A stretch of DNA of 13,973 bases from JAYWAM01 sp043782425. GTDB taxonomy: Bacteria > Pseudomonadota > Gammaproteobacteria > Burkholderiales > Usitatibacteraceae. The notes under the pieces were generated by a model. It made no database searches. It was not told where the DNA came from and saw only the letters and a list, made by a program, of their open reading frames with translations. The translations under genes and the position numbers were made by a program. Within the stretch, counting starts at the first letter, position 1, and every line of letters starts with the position of its first letter. The DNA is taken from NCBI GenBank assembly GCA_043782425.1, contig JAYWAM010000208.1, positions 1 to 13,973 of the forward strand. Direction: 5' to 3'. Positions 6,581 through 13,973 of the stretch are shown here, piece after piece.

Positions 6581-6913
6581 ATGTTATTTCGCATCGTCTT
6601 TTACTGCTTGGCCGCGCTGCTCCTGGGCGCGCATTTTCTGCGCGCGGGCAATATGCTGTTTGTGCTGATTTGTATCGCCGCGCCTTTCGCCTTCTTCTTC
6701 CGCCGCTGGCACAGCCTCGTGCTGCTGCAAGCACTCGCCTATGGCGCAGTCGCCACCTGGCTGTACACGGCTTGGCACTTGGTCCAGTCGCGCCAGTCCC
6801 GAGGGCAGGACTGGGCGCTCGCAGCGGCGATACTCGGTGCGGTGGCGCTGTACAGCTTGCTGGCGGGTTTGCTGCTCAACTCGCGCGTGATGCGCGCACG
6901 CTACCTTAAGTGA
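6581..6913 (+). CDS. Small hypothetical integral membrane protein
   Basis: 110 residues, four predicted membrane helices (about 4-20, 24-40, 46-66 and 81-100) with short loops: MLFRIVFYCLAALLLGAHFL, then ICIAAPFAFFFRRWHSLVLL. The third helix has aromatic ends (WLYTAWHLVQSRQSRG). Basic residues between helices 2 and 3 and at the C-terminus suggest both ends face the cytoplasm. I recognise no named family. The frame is open to a GTG at 6518, but the added residues are not hydrophobic and would begin at the expected transcription start, so I prefer the ATG at 6581, although no clear ribosome site precedes it. It stands alone, divergent from the CopD-like gene and convergent with the 7088-7822 gene. 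Confidence 0.7.
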   Translation: MLFRIVFYCLAALLLGAHFLRAGNMLFVLICIAAPFAFFFRRWHSLVLLQALAYGAVATWLYTAWHLVQSRQSRGQDWALAAAILGAVALYSLLAGLLLNSRVMRARYLK

Positions 6914-6943
6914 TCTTGATCCCTTCCTGGCTTTGGCGCTGTT

Positions 6944-6961
6944 GCGGCTTTTCCGCTTTTT
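6944..6961 (+). terminator. Weak intrinsic-terminator-like hairpin
   Basis: GCGG (6944-6947), a CTTTT loop and CCGC (6953-6956) are followed by five T residues, 30 bases after the stop of the 6581 gene. The 4-bp stem is short, so it may be fortuitous. Confidence 0.25.
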
Positions 6962-7033
6962 CCCTTCGCTTCTTGATTCTCTGCAAGACAGCTCGAATTT
7001 AGTGCGCTTTTCGTTGCGTTACTGAGTTACACG

Positions 7034-7074
7034 GGGACGGAGTCTGATTCGTTTGTACGCCTGGGCTCCGTCCC
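7034..7074. repeat. Inverted repeat between convergent genes
   Basis: GGGACGGAG (7034-7042) and CTCCGTCCC (7066-7074) pair perfectly over 9 bp around a 23-base loop. The repeat lies 13 bases beyond the stop of the minus-strand gene, in the gap between two convergent genes. It could stop transcription from both sides, but neither strand has a T-run. GGGAC...GTCCC palindromes are also typical of dispersed REP-like elements; this one differs from the 3067-3194 element. Confidence 0.55.
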
Positions 7075-7087
7075 GACATAGCTCAAA

Positions 7088-7822
7088 TCAGTTGTTCACA
7101 TGCGCAGGTAGCATCCACCAGCCGACAATGCCGATGACCAACAGGGCGACCGCCACCCATATCAGCTTGCGCCACGGGCCGCCGCCGGCCTGTAGGATTT
7201 CGACGTCTTCGACGAATACCGTTTCACATGCGCCGTTGCCTGAATCGGTGCGCACGCTGCTCGTGCCGCGCTTGAATCCTCCGCCGTGCGAATACTCCGA
7301 AAGTAGGCCGCGAAAATGCACCTGGTCGCCGACGCGGATGGCGCGCAGTGTGCGCACAACATGCTTATCGTTACTGAGCAGATGGTTGTTCGAAATGGCG
7401 GCCTGGTCGAAGGCCTCATAGGCTGAATGCGATGACGTGTAGAAATTGCACACGAACTGGCCGCTGGAAAAATCGATGTCCTTGTAGGTGCTGCTGCGGA
7501 TGTTGTTTCCCCACAGCACGCACAGGTCAACCACATTGAGGTAGTCGTTCCATTCGCGATGGATATAGTCCCACCAGGTGTTCGAGTCATGCCGGCTTAC
7601 AACCAGGCCGTATAGATCGTAGCTGTAGAGCGGCTGGACGCTGTAGCTAACGCCACCCGCAGACGTTTCGAATGCGGCGCGCTGAACCGCCGCCTGCTGA
7701 GGCTCCTCAAGCAATTCCTGCCGCAAGACCCTGTGGTCGGGCAAGACGTCCTTGCGCCACAGCGCCAGGGCCAGCAGCAACAGGCTGCCGATCAACAAGA
7801 CTCTAACGAACTTGCGCGCCAT
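7088..7822 (-). CDS. Two-TM hypothetical protein with a large extracytoplasmic domain
   Basis: 244 residues from the ATG at 7822. Residues 5-22 are one membrane segment after a basic start (MARKFVRVLLIGSLLLLALA). A second near the C-terminus (KLIWVAVALLVIGIVGWWML) ends four residues or so before the chain end. The roughly 190 residues between are probably periplasmic and contain LYGLVVSRHDSNTWWDYIHR, DLCVLWGNNI, SSGQFVCNFYT and RTDSGNGACETVFVEDVEIL, with Cys in three of these motifs that could form a disulphide. I recall conserved hypotheticals with these motifs in proteobacteria but no known function. Alternative starts exist at 7858 (ATG) and 7873 (TTG). None of the three has a strong ribosome site, so the start is uncertain. 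Monocistronic by position. Confidence 0.75.
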   Translation of the reverse strand: MARKFVRVLLIGSLLLLALALWRKDVLPDHRVLRQELLEEPQQAAVQRAAFETSAGGVSYSVQPLYSYDLYGLVVSRHDSNTWWDYIHREWNDYLNVVDLCVLWGNNIRSSTYKDIDFSSGQFVCNFYTSSHSAYEAFDQAAISNNHLLSNDKHVVRTLRAIRVGDQVHFRGLLSEYSHGGGFKRGTSSVRTDSGNGACETVFVEDVEILQAGGGPWRKLIWVAVALLVIGIVGWWMLPAHVNN

Positions 7823-7942
7823 CGCGGGTGAAATCGCTTTCCAAGTTATTGGAACCATTGGAGCAAAGCTCAATATATTTCTGACTTTTGCAATCGTAGA
7901 ACCGCATCTCTACTTGCCTACAGGCCGATAGCTCAGATGGAG

Positions 7943-8419
7943 TCAGCGCATGCTACCCTCATCCGCAAAGCCCTCAAGATCCACCCTCGGTTGCGGCTTC
8001 CAGCCTTTCTGGCGATGTTCTGCAACGACGGTGGTAAAAATCCCTCCGCGTACAAAAAACTTTGCGGTGAGGCGCATGAAGCGCGGCTGGGTGGCTTTGG
8101 CCAGAGCGTCGAGGATTTCGTTGCTCACAGCTTCGTGGAATTTGCGTTCATTGCGAAACGACCAGATATAAAGTTTCAGGCTCTTTAGCTCGACGCATTG
8201 CTTGTCCGGAATGTAATCCAGATAAAGCGTGGCGAAATCCGGCTGGCCGGTTTTGGGGCACAGGCAGGTGAATTCGGGAATCTGCATATGGATGACAAAA
8301 TCGCGTCCAGGGCGCGGATTGGCGAAGGTTTCGAGCGCTTTGGATGGGCTTGCAGTGTGGCCATCCCCCAAGCGCGTCAAGGACTTAGCAGATTTCTTTA
8401 ATGCTTTCTTCGTGGCCAT
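7943..8419 (-). CDS. queF: NADPH-dependent 7-cyano-7-deazaguanine (preQ0) reductase
   Basis: Reduces the nitrile of preQ0 to the amine of preQ1, the last free-base step of queuosine synthesis before insertion into tRNA. 158 residues, the size of the short one-domain (type I, Bacillus-like) QueF with the tunnelling (T) fold. The catalytic motif is LCPKTGQPDFATLYLDYI with nucleophile Cys54 and acid Asp61, spaced as Cys55 and Asp62 of B. subtilis QueF. The QueF motif ELKSLKLYIWSFRNE follows. FVRGGIFTTVV near the C-terminus is also family-typical. The ATG at 8419 has GAAGG 9 bases upstream; the frame extends to a TTG at 8437 that lies upstream of this ribosome site and is less likely. Divergent from smc. 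It acts on the same pathway as the yhhQ-family transporter near the window start. Confidence 0.96.
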   Translation of the reverse strand: MATKKALKKSAKSLTRLGDGHTASPSKALETFANPRPGRDFVIHMQIPEFTCLCPKTGQPDFATLYLDYIPDKQCVELKSLKLYIWSFRNERKFHEAVSNEILDALAKATQPRFMRLTAKFFVRGGIFTTVVAEHRQKGWKPQPRVDLEGFADEGSMR

Positions 8420-8448
8420 TGGGAAGCGCCTTCTCAATCGGGTAAAAT
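8419..8448 (+). promoter_or_regulatory. Candidate promoter for smc
   Basis: TTGGGA (8419-8424), an 18-base spacer and TAAAAT (8443-8448) form a plausible sigma70 promoter reading towards smc. The -10 is the left half of the palindrome at 8443-8458, so a protein bound there would cover it. A second -10-like TATAAC (8493-8498) lacks a -35. Confidence 0.4.
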
Positions 8449-8458
8449 CGCGATTTTA
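8443..8458. promoter_or_regulatory. Perfect 16-bp palindrome in the queF-smc divergent gap
   Basis: TAAAATCGCGATTTTA is self-complementary over 16 bases with no loop, as expected for a site bound by a dimeric protein. It lies 24 bases upstream of the queF ATG and 107 upstream of the smc start, and each half contains a -10-like TAAAAT on its own strand. Operator function is inferred; it may simply be two back-to-back -10 elements. Confidence 0.45.
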
Positions 8459-8565
8459 GAGTAGAACCGGCCTCAAGGGTTTTTTACTCCCCTATAACTT
8501 TTCGCACAGCCTGAACTCAACCGCGATTCATGCGCCTGAGCGCACATTAAAAAGAGCGACATCCC

Positions 8566-11500
8566 TTGCGTTTAACTCAAATCAAGCTCGCCGGTTTCAA
8601 GTCTTTCGTCGATCCAACACAAATCGCGGTGCCCGGCCAACTGGTCGGTGTTGTCGGCCCCAACGGTTGCGGCAAATCCAACGTCATCGATGCGGTGCGC
8701 TGGGTGCTGGGCGAATCGTCCGCCAAGCATTTGCGCGGCGACAAGATGGACGACGTGATTTTCAACGGCTCATCGCAGCGTAAGCCGGTTTCGCGCGCCA
8801 GCGTCGAGCTGGTGTTCGACAACAGCCTGGGGCGCATCGGCGGGCCGTGGGCGCAATACAGCGAAATCTCGGTGAAGCGCGTGATCCAGCGCGACGGCGA
8901 TTCGAATTACTACATCAACGGCCAGCATGTGCGGCGCCGCGACATCACCGACATGTTCCTCGGCACCGGCTTGGGCCCGCGCGCCTACGCCATCATCGAG
9001 CAGGGCATGATCTCGCGCGTTGTCACCTCCCGCCCCGAAGAGCTGCGCGTGTTTCTGGAAGAAGTGGCGGGCGTATCGAAGTACCGCGAGCGCCGCCGCG
9101 AAACGCAACTGCGCCTGGAAGACAGTCGCGACAATCTGGCGCGCGTGGAAGATATCCGCAACGAACTCGGCACACAACTGGAAAAGCTCACGCAGCAGGC
9201 CGAAGTCGCGCTGCAGTATCACGATTACCAAAAAGAGCTCGCGCTCAGCCAGAACCTGCTTGCCTTTACGCGCCAGCGCGAAGCCGCTAGCGCGAAGGAT
9301 CGCTACGCCAACGAGATTCGCAAGATCGAGGTGAGCATCGAAGCAGAAACAGCCAGGCAGCGCGAATGTGAAGCCGGGCTGGAGCGTCTGCGCCAGGATC
9401 ATTACGCCGAAAGCGATGCCTTGCACGACGTGCAGGCGCGCGTGTATGAGGCCAATACCGAAGTGGCGCAGCTTGAACAGGAAATCCAGTATCTGGGCGA
9501 CAATCGCCGTCGTCTGGCGGCGCAGGTTGCCAGCCTGGCGCAGCAACTTGCCGAAGTTGAAATGAACCGCGAAACCACGGTAACGGAACAGGATCGCTGG
9601 CATCGCGAGTTGTCGGGCGCGCTCGACAAAATCGAAATCGCCAAATCGCAGGCCGCAGAGGCGCGCGCCGCCGTTCCGCAGTTTGAAGAAAACCTCAAAG
9701 CCGCCGTTGCCGCCACCAAAGCTTACGAGAACCAGGTGCGCGAAGCCGAGCAGGCGCAAAGCATCGAGGAGACGCGCGAATCGCACGCGCTGAAAATTCT
9801 TTCGCAGCTTGAGCAACGCAAAAACCGTTTGACGGTGGAAAATCTGAATCTGGTTGTACCCGATGCCGCGCAACTCGCGCAACTCGAAAGTGAGCGCGCT
9901 GATCTGGCGCAAGCGCTCAAGCAGCACGAAGCGCGGTTGGATGAATTGGAATCCTCAGTTCCCGGCATCGAGCAGGCGCGCAAGGATGCCGCGCTCGCCG
10001 TGCAGGAAGCCACGCGCGAATCGGCGCGCGTCGAAGCCGCGCTATTGGCATTGCAAAGTCAGCAGGCGCGTCTCGACAACAACAACCGCCTGGCGATGTG
10101 GCTGGCCAAGCATCAACTGGAAAAAGCGCCGCGCCTGTGGCAGTCGGTTAAGATCGAATTAGGCTGGGAAGATGCGCTGGAAAGCGCCTTGGGCGCGCGT
10201 CTCAACGCCATCCGCATCAGCGAGCGCAGCGCCGTGCCGCACCTGACTGAGGATGCGCCTCCCGGCAGCGTGGCGCTTTGCATCGACGCCACCGAGTCCG
10301 CATCGGACGCCCCGGCAGCAGCGGGATACCAGCCGCTAGCCGCGCTCATCACCTCGTCGCAGGCGGGGGTCATGCCGTTTGTGCGCGAGTGCTTGGCTCA
10401 TGTGTATGTGCTGCAAGATGAGGTGCTGCAAAACGCGGCGCAGTTGGCGAGCAAAATTGCCGCCCTCCCCGAAGGCGCCTGTCTGGTCACCAGGAACGGC
10501 CATTTGTACAGCCGCCACGGCCTGCTGTTCCACGGCCCGCAATCCGAACTGCACGGCGTGCTGCAGCGCCAGCGTGAAATCGAAGCATTGGAACAGCGCC
10601 TGCCTGCATTGATTGAAGGGCGCAACGCCAAGGATGCGCAGCTTAAGGATATGGAAGCGCGCTACGCTGCGGTGCAAAACGAAATTCGCAACTTGCGCAC
10701 TCAGTTAGGTGAAGTAAAAAATCGCGAGCACGCGCTCGCACTGGAAGCCTTGAAACTAACACAGGCGATGGCGCAAGCCGAAGGGCGGCGCGCAGCCATC
10801 CGAGAAGAACTGGCGCTTATCGAGCAGGAAGAAAGCAAAGAGCGCACGCAAATGCAGGATGCGCAGCGCAAGCTGCAAGAGGGATCCGAGCGCATCAATG
10901 AATTGACCAACAATTTGATTGAGCTTGAAGAGCGGCAAAAAGCTGCCGAAGCTGCGTTGCAAGCGGCGCGCGACGCCGTCAATGGCGCGGATCGCGGCGT
11001 GCAGGAAGCGCAGTTTTTCGAGAAAAGCTGTCACGACAAAATTCAGGCGTTGGACAATCTGGCGCAATCACTCGCCTCGCGCGTCGCAGCGCTGAATAAC
11101 AATCATGCCGGCGTCAGCAGCGAACTCGAACAAATGCAGGAAGGCAACATCCGTGAACGCCTGCAAGCGGCGCTGGAAAATCGCGCCACGCGCGAAGCCG
11201 CGCTGGCGCGCGCGCGCGAAGCGCTCGACGGCACCACCGGCAAGCTCAAGGAACTGGAAGAGGCGCGCAGCGCCATCGAGCACAGCCTGCAACCGATGCG
11301 CGAACGCATCAATGATGTGCGTCTGAAGGAACAGGAAGCGGCAATTCACGAAGAGCAGTATCGCGCCCAGCTTGCCGAAGCCGGGGCCAACATCGAAGAG
11401 CTGGCAGAGATGGTGGAAAAGAAAACGCGCTCGTCTTCGTTACAGAACGAAATCAATCGTCTCAACCTGGCGATCACAGAACTGGGCGCCGTGAACCTTG

Positions 11501-12111
11501 CCGCGTTGCAGGAACTTGAGCAGGCCAGCGCACGCAAAAATTTCCTCGATGCACAGTCGGCCGATTTGACCGAAGCAGTCACCACGCTGGAAGCCGCCAT
11601 CAAGCGCATCGACCGCGAAACGCGCGACGTGCTGCAAGCCACGTTCGAGGTGGTCAACAAGAATTTTGGCGAGATGTTTCCGGTGCTGTTCGGCGGCGGC
11701 AATGCCTATCTCAAGCTCACCGGCGAAGAAATTCTCGATGCCGGCTTGCAAGTGTTCGCGCAGCCGCCCGGCAAGAAAAACCAGTCGATCCAGTTGCTCT
11801 CCGGCGGCGAAAAAGCGCTCACTGCGCTGTCGCTGATATTCTCGCTGTTCAAGCTCAACCCCGCGCCGTTCTGCCTGCTCGATGAGGTCGATGCGCCGCT
11901 GGACGATTCCAATACCGTGCGCTTCTGCGAGCTGGTGAGAAAGATGTCCGAAGAAACCCAGTTCCTGTTCATCACCCACAACAAGGTCACCATGGAACTC
12001 GGCCAGCAGTTGGTAGGCGTGACCATGAACGAGCCCGGCGTGTCGCGTGTGGTGGAAGTGGATATTGACGCCGCGATGAAGTTTGCCTTCCAGACTCCGG
12101 TGGCAGCGTAG
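8566..12111 (+). CDS. smc: Chromosome partition protein SMC
   Basis: ATPase of the SMC-ScpAB condensin that extrudes DNA loops and organises newly replicated origins. 1181 residues, normal for bacterial SMC. Head N-half: MRLTQIKLAGFKSFVDPT and Walker A GPNGCGKSN (31-39). First coiled-coil arm about 170-520, rich in Glu, Gln, Ala and Arg. Hinge about 524-650 (LGWEDALESALGARLNAI, later HLYSRHGLLFHGP). Return arm about 655-1010. Head C-half: signature LLSGGEKALTALSLIFS (1077-1093) and Walker B FCLLDEVDAPLDD with Asp1106-Glu1107. All ATPase motifs are intact. The start is TTG: a stop in the same frame lies at 8548-8550, no ATG or GTG lies between, and the TTG gives the usual MRLT start; AAAGAG sits 9 bases upstream. 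First gene of smc-zipA-ligA. scpA and scpB are not in the window. Confidence 0.97.
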   Translation: MRLTQIKLAGFKSFVDPTQIAVPGQLVGVVGPNGCGKSNVIDAVRWVLGESSAKHLRGDKMDDVIFNGSSQRKPVSRASVELVFDNSLGRIGGPWAQYSEISVKRVIQRDGDSNYYINGQHVRRRDITDMFLGTGLGPRAYAIIEQGMISRVVTSRPEELRVFLEEVAGVSKYRERRRETQLRLEDSRDNLARVEDIRNELGTQLEKLTQQAEVALQYHDYQKELALSQNLLAFTRQREAASAKDRYANEIRKIEVSIEAETARQRECEAGLERLRQDHYAESDALHDVQARVYEANTEVAQLEQEIQYLGDNRRRLAAQVASLAQQLAEVEMNRETTVTEQDRWHRELSGALDKIEIAKSQAAEARAAVPQFEENLKAAVAATKAYENQVREAEQAQSIEETRESHALKILSQLEQRKNRLTVENLNLVVPDAAQLAQLESERADLAQALKQHEARLDELESSVPGIEQARKDAALAVQEATRESARVEAALLALQSQQARLDNNNRLAMWLAKHQLEKAPRLWQSVKIELGWEDALESALGARLNAIRISERSAVPHLTEDAPPGSVALCIDATESASDAPAAAGYQPLAALITSSQAGVMPFVRECLAHVYVLQDEVLQNAAQLASKIAALPEGACLVTRNGHLYSRHGLLFHGPQSELHGVLQRQREIEALEQRLPALIEGRNAKDAQLKDMEARYAAVQNEIRNLRTQLGEVKNREHALALEALKLTQAMAQAEGRRAAIREELALIEQEESKERTQMQDAQRKLQEGSERINELTNNLIELEERQKAAEAALQAARDAVNGADRGVQEAQFFEKSCHDKIQALDNLAQSLASRVAALNNNHAGVSSELEQMQEGNIRERLQAALENRATREAALARAREALDGTTGKLKELEEARSAIEHSLQPMRERINDVRLKEQEAAIHEEQYRAQLAEAGANIEELAEMVEKKTRSSSLQNEINRLNLAITELGAVNLAALQELEQASARKNFLDAQSADLTEAVTTLEAAIKRIDRETRDVLQATFEVVNKNFGEMFPVLFGGGNAYLKLTGEEILDAGLQVFAQPPGKKNQSIQLLSGGEKALTALSLIFSLFKLNPAPFCLLDEVDAPLDDSNTVRFCELVRKMSEETQFLFITHNKVTMELGQQLVGVTMNEPGVSRVVEVDIDAAMKFAFQTPVAA

Positions 12112-12164
12112 ATGAAACTTTGGACCGAAATTGTGCGTCGATTTTCTTCCAACGAGAGGCCAAC

Positions 12165-13262
12165 ATGACGAGTGACTTTCGCTGGGCGCTGGGCGCGATT
12201 GCGCTGCTGATTGTCGTCGCCATCATCGTTTTCAATCGCATACAGGAAAAACGCTATCGCGAGCGCGCCGAAAAAGCGTTTTCCGCACAGCACCCCGATG
12301 TGCTGTTTGAGGCTCTCGAGGCAACCAGGCCGGTGCGGCTCGAGCCTTCACTGGGAGTCTTGCCGGTCGAGCCTGGCGCCGTGATTCTCAACTCGGTCGA
12401 CGCGCCCGATGCGCTGGCGCCGAAGAGCGCTGCGGCAGGCATTGATCCCAATATCGATTGTGTCGGCCTGGTGCTGGCCGATGCGCCGCTTGCGCCGGGC
12501 TGGCTCACGCCTTTCATGACGCGCGCCAAGCGTATCGGCAAGCCGGTGTTGTGGGAAGGTTTGATTGAAGGCCACTGGCAAGCGCTTGCCGAAAATCAAA
12601 GCTACGGATCGGCGGCGACCGAGGTGCGCGAACTGCGCATCGCGCTACAGCTTGCCGACCGCCGTGGCGCGACGACACGCGAGGATATTCAGTATTTTCT
12701 TGACTTGGTGAACGAAGTGGCGGCCTCGGTTTCTGCTGTTTCACAGCGCGTACCGCTCGATGAAACCGTGGCGCGCGCGCGCGAACTCGATGCATTTTGC
12801 GCCGATAACGACATTGAAATCGCCATCAATATCATCGGCAAAGGCGGCGCGACATTTGCCCCGGCCAGGGTGCGTGAACTGGCTGAAACAGCGGGCATGA
12901 TGCAGTTGACGGGCGATGAATACGTTTTTTGCGACGCCAACGATGACGTGCTTTTCACCTTGCGCAATATGGAATCGGCGCAGACTTCGGGTAAAGCGCG
13001 TCCGACGGCGTACCTCGCCGGGCTTACCCTGGCGCTCGATGTGCCGCGCGCCCTGCACGGCGCGGCGCTGTTGGAGCGCATGTTTGACCAGGCCAATCAG
13101 TTCGCCAGCGAGCTGGGCGGTGAGGTGGTCGATGATAACCGCAAGGCACTGACTGTCTCGGCTTTGGCTACGATCAAAAAATCGCTAGGCGAAATTGCGG
13201 CGGCAATGCAAGAACGCGGCATAGCTCCCGGTTCGCCTGCGGCCAAGCGGCTTTTTTCCTGA
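12165..13262 (+). CDS. zipA: Cell division protein ZipA
   Basis: Inner-membrane protein that binds the FtsZ C-terminal tail and tethers the Z ring. 365 residues. Residues 5-24 are the N-terminal membrane anchor (RWALGAIALLIVVAIIVF), followed by a basic and acidic patch (RIQEKRYRERAEKAF). Residues about 230-350 fit the ZipA C-terminal FtsZ-binding domain, and the chain ends PGSPAAKRLFS. The middle (about 90-215) contains ordered-looking sequence such as AAGIDPNIDCVGLVLAD and ELRIALQLADRRG in place of the Pro/Gln-rich linker of E. coli ZipA; this agrees with betaproteobacterial homologues as I recall them. The ATG at 12165 has GAGAGG 5 bases upstream, so the start is good. It lies 53 bases after smc and 14 before ligA, consistent with one transcript. 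Confidence 0.88.
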   Translation: MTSDFRWALGAIALLIVVAIIVFNRIQEKRYRERAEKAFSAQHPDVLFEALEATRPVRLEPSLGVLPVEPGAVILNSVDAPDALAPKSAAAGIDPNIDCVGLVLADAPLAPGWLTPFMTRAKRIGKPVLWEGLIEGHWQALAENQSYGSAATEVRELRIALQLADRRGATTREDIQYFLDLVNEVAASVSAVSQRVPLDETVARARELDAFCADNDIEIAINIIGKGGATFAPARVRELAETAGMMQLTGDEYVFCDANDDVLFTLRNMESAQTSGKARPTAYLAGLTLALDVPRALHGAALLERMFDQANQFASELGGEVVDDNRKALTVSALATIKKSLGEIAAAMQERGIAPGSPAAKRLFS

Positions 13263-13276
13263 GCACGCGCAATAGC

Positions 13277-13973
13277 ATGACGGCCTCCCCCGTCGTTCCG
13301 CAGCAGATTACTGATCGCGCAGCGCAACTGCGGCGCGAGATCGAAGCGCATAACTACCGCTATTACGTACTGGCTGAGCCGAGCATTTCCGACGCCGAGT
13401 GGGACCGCCTGTTCCACGAGTTGCTCGAGCTCGAAACGCGCTTTCCCGTATTGGTTACTCCCGATTCCCCGACGCAGCGTGTCGGCGCTGCGCCCTTGAG
13501 CGAATTTGCCGAGGTGTCGCACCGCGTGGCCATGCTTTCGCTGGCCAATGCCTTTAGCACTGAGGATGTGGAGAATTTTGACCGGCGATGCAGGGCCGGG
13601 TTGGCGCAGCCGGACGGCGAGTCAATCGACTATGCGTGCGAGCCCAAGTTCGACGGCCTGGCGATCACACTCACTTATGAAAACGGCGTCTTCGTGCGCG
13701 GCGCGACGCGCGGTGACGGCGCGGTGGGCGAAGACGTCAGCGCCAATCTCAAAACCATACGCGCCATTCCGCTCAGGCTGGATATTGCAGCGCCGCTGCT
13801 CGAAGTGCGCGGAGAAGTGCTGATGCTCAAAAAAGATTTCGCGGCATTGAATGAACAGCAGCGCGCACGCGGTGAAAAAGTGTTTGTGAATGCGCGCAAC
13901 GCCGCTGCCGGTTCATTGCGCCAGCTTGATCCCAAATTAACGGCGCAACGTCCGCTGAGTTTTTTTGCCTACG
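13277..13973 (+). CDS. ligA: NAD-dependent DNA ligase (partial, runs off the window)
   Basis: N-terminal 232 codons of LigA, which seals nicks in replication and repair using NAD+. Domain Ia (about 1-75) has EAHNYRYYVLAEPSISDAEW and TPDSPTQRVGAAPL. The adenylation domain starts with CEPKFDGLA, in which Lys124 is the AMP-accepting lysine (Lys115 in E. coli). It continues with RGATRGDGAVGEDV, LEVRGEVLM and FVNARNAAAGSLRQLDPKLT, all typical. In the NMN-binding set of domain Ia, Tyr29, Asp39 and Asp43 are kept, while E. coli His23 and Tyr35 are Tyr30 and Trp42. The first is common in LigA; the second is a conservative aromatic swap. The ATG at 13277 follows the zipA stop by 14 bases without a clear ribosome site, so it may depend on coupling. 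OB, zinc-finger, HhH and BRCT domains lie beyond the window. Confidence 0.96.
   Translation, partial: MTASPVVPQQITDRAAQLRREIEAHNYRYYVLAEPSISDAEWDRLFHELLELETRFPVLVTPDSPTQRVGAAPLSEFAEVSHRVAMLSLANAFSTEDVENFDRRCRAGLAQPDGESIDYACEPKFDGLAITLTYENGVFVRGATRGDGAVGEDVSANLKTIRAIPLRLDIAAPLLEVRGEVLMLKKDFAALNEQQRARGEKVFVNARNAAAGSLRQLDPKLTAQRPLSFFAY

Noticed and set aside
7924..7948. tRNA-like string (gccgatagctcagatggag) after queF.
   Set aside because: It resembles a tRNA 5' end and D-arm, but no anticodon arm or T-arm follows, and its last bases overlap the queF stop; taken as coincidence.
8770..9927. 385-codon minus-strand frame within smc.
   Set aside because: Shadow frame produced by the codon bias of the smc coiled coil (leucine/phenylalanine-rich antisense of glutamate/lysine codons).
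1..13973. CRISPR array, complete IS element, toxin-antitoxin pair, phage or defence island.
   Set aside because: No regularly spaced repeats, transposase, Cas, integrase or recognised antitoxin sequences seen on either strand.

Overview
The window looks like chromosomal core DNA of a moderately GC-rich betaproteobacterium. Three things point there: the smc-zipA-ligA gene order, a ZipA with a folded-looking middle region in place of a Pro/Gln-rich linker, and a short (type I) QueF. The exact genus cannot be read from the sequence. No CRISPR array, complete insertion sequence, rRNA, tRNA, phage or defence module is visible.

Layout. (1) 166-3059 (+): a queuosine-precursor transporter (YhhQ family) overlaps by 4 bp a patatin/POTRA/beta-barrel outer-membrane protein of the PlpD type. 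(2) 3067-3194: a REP-like element built from four copies of an 8-bp half-site. It runs into a truncated TPR (CnoX/YbbN-like) fragment. (3) 3195-6356 (-): a run of small minus-strand genes mixed with wrecks. It contains a SHOCT-PspC membrane protein, a possible 59-residue ORF, a membrane-anchored hypothetical, a GNAT acetyltransferase with an internal deletion, an intact DUF3291 protein, a decayed small membrane protein and a CopD-family membrane protein. (4) 6481-7822: a hypothetical membrane protein (+) behind a good sigma70-like promoter, convergent with a two-TM hypothetical (-), with an inverted repeat between them. (5) 7943-8419 (-): queF, divergent from smc across a perfect 16-bp palindrome. 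(6) 8566-13973 (+): smc, zipA and ligA; ligA runs off the window edge.

How the genes relate. YhhQ imports queuosine precursors and QueF reduces preQ0 to preQ1, so two steps of one tRNA-modification pathway lie about 7 kb apart, not in one operon. SMC (chromosome compaction), ZipA (FtsZ tethering) and LigA (nick sealing) form a conserved cell-cycle/replication cluster. The stretch 3.1-5.9 kb is eroding: three remnants show truncation, nonsense, frameshift and two internal deletions, and both deletions have short shared sequence at the junction.

I did not find a convincing new multi-gene system. The best leads are the paired deletion scars, the REP-like element ending in a gene fragment, and the queF/smc palindrome.
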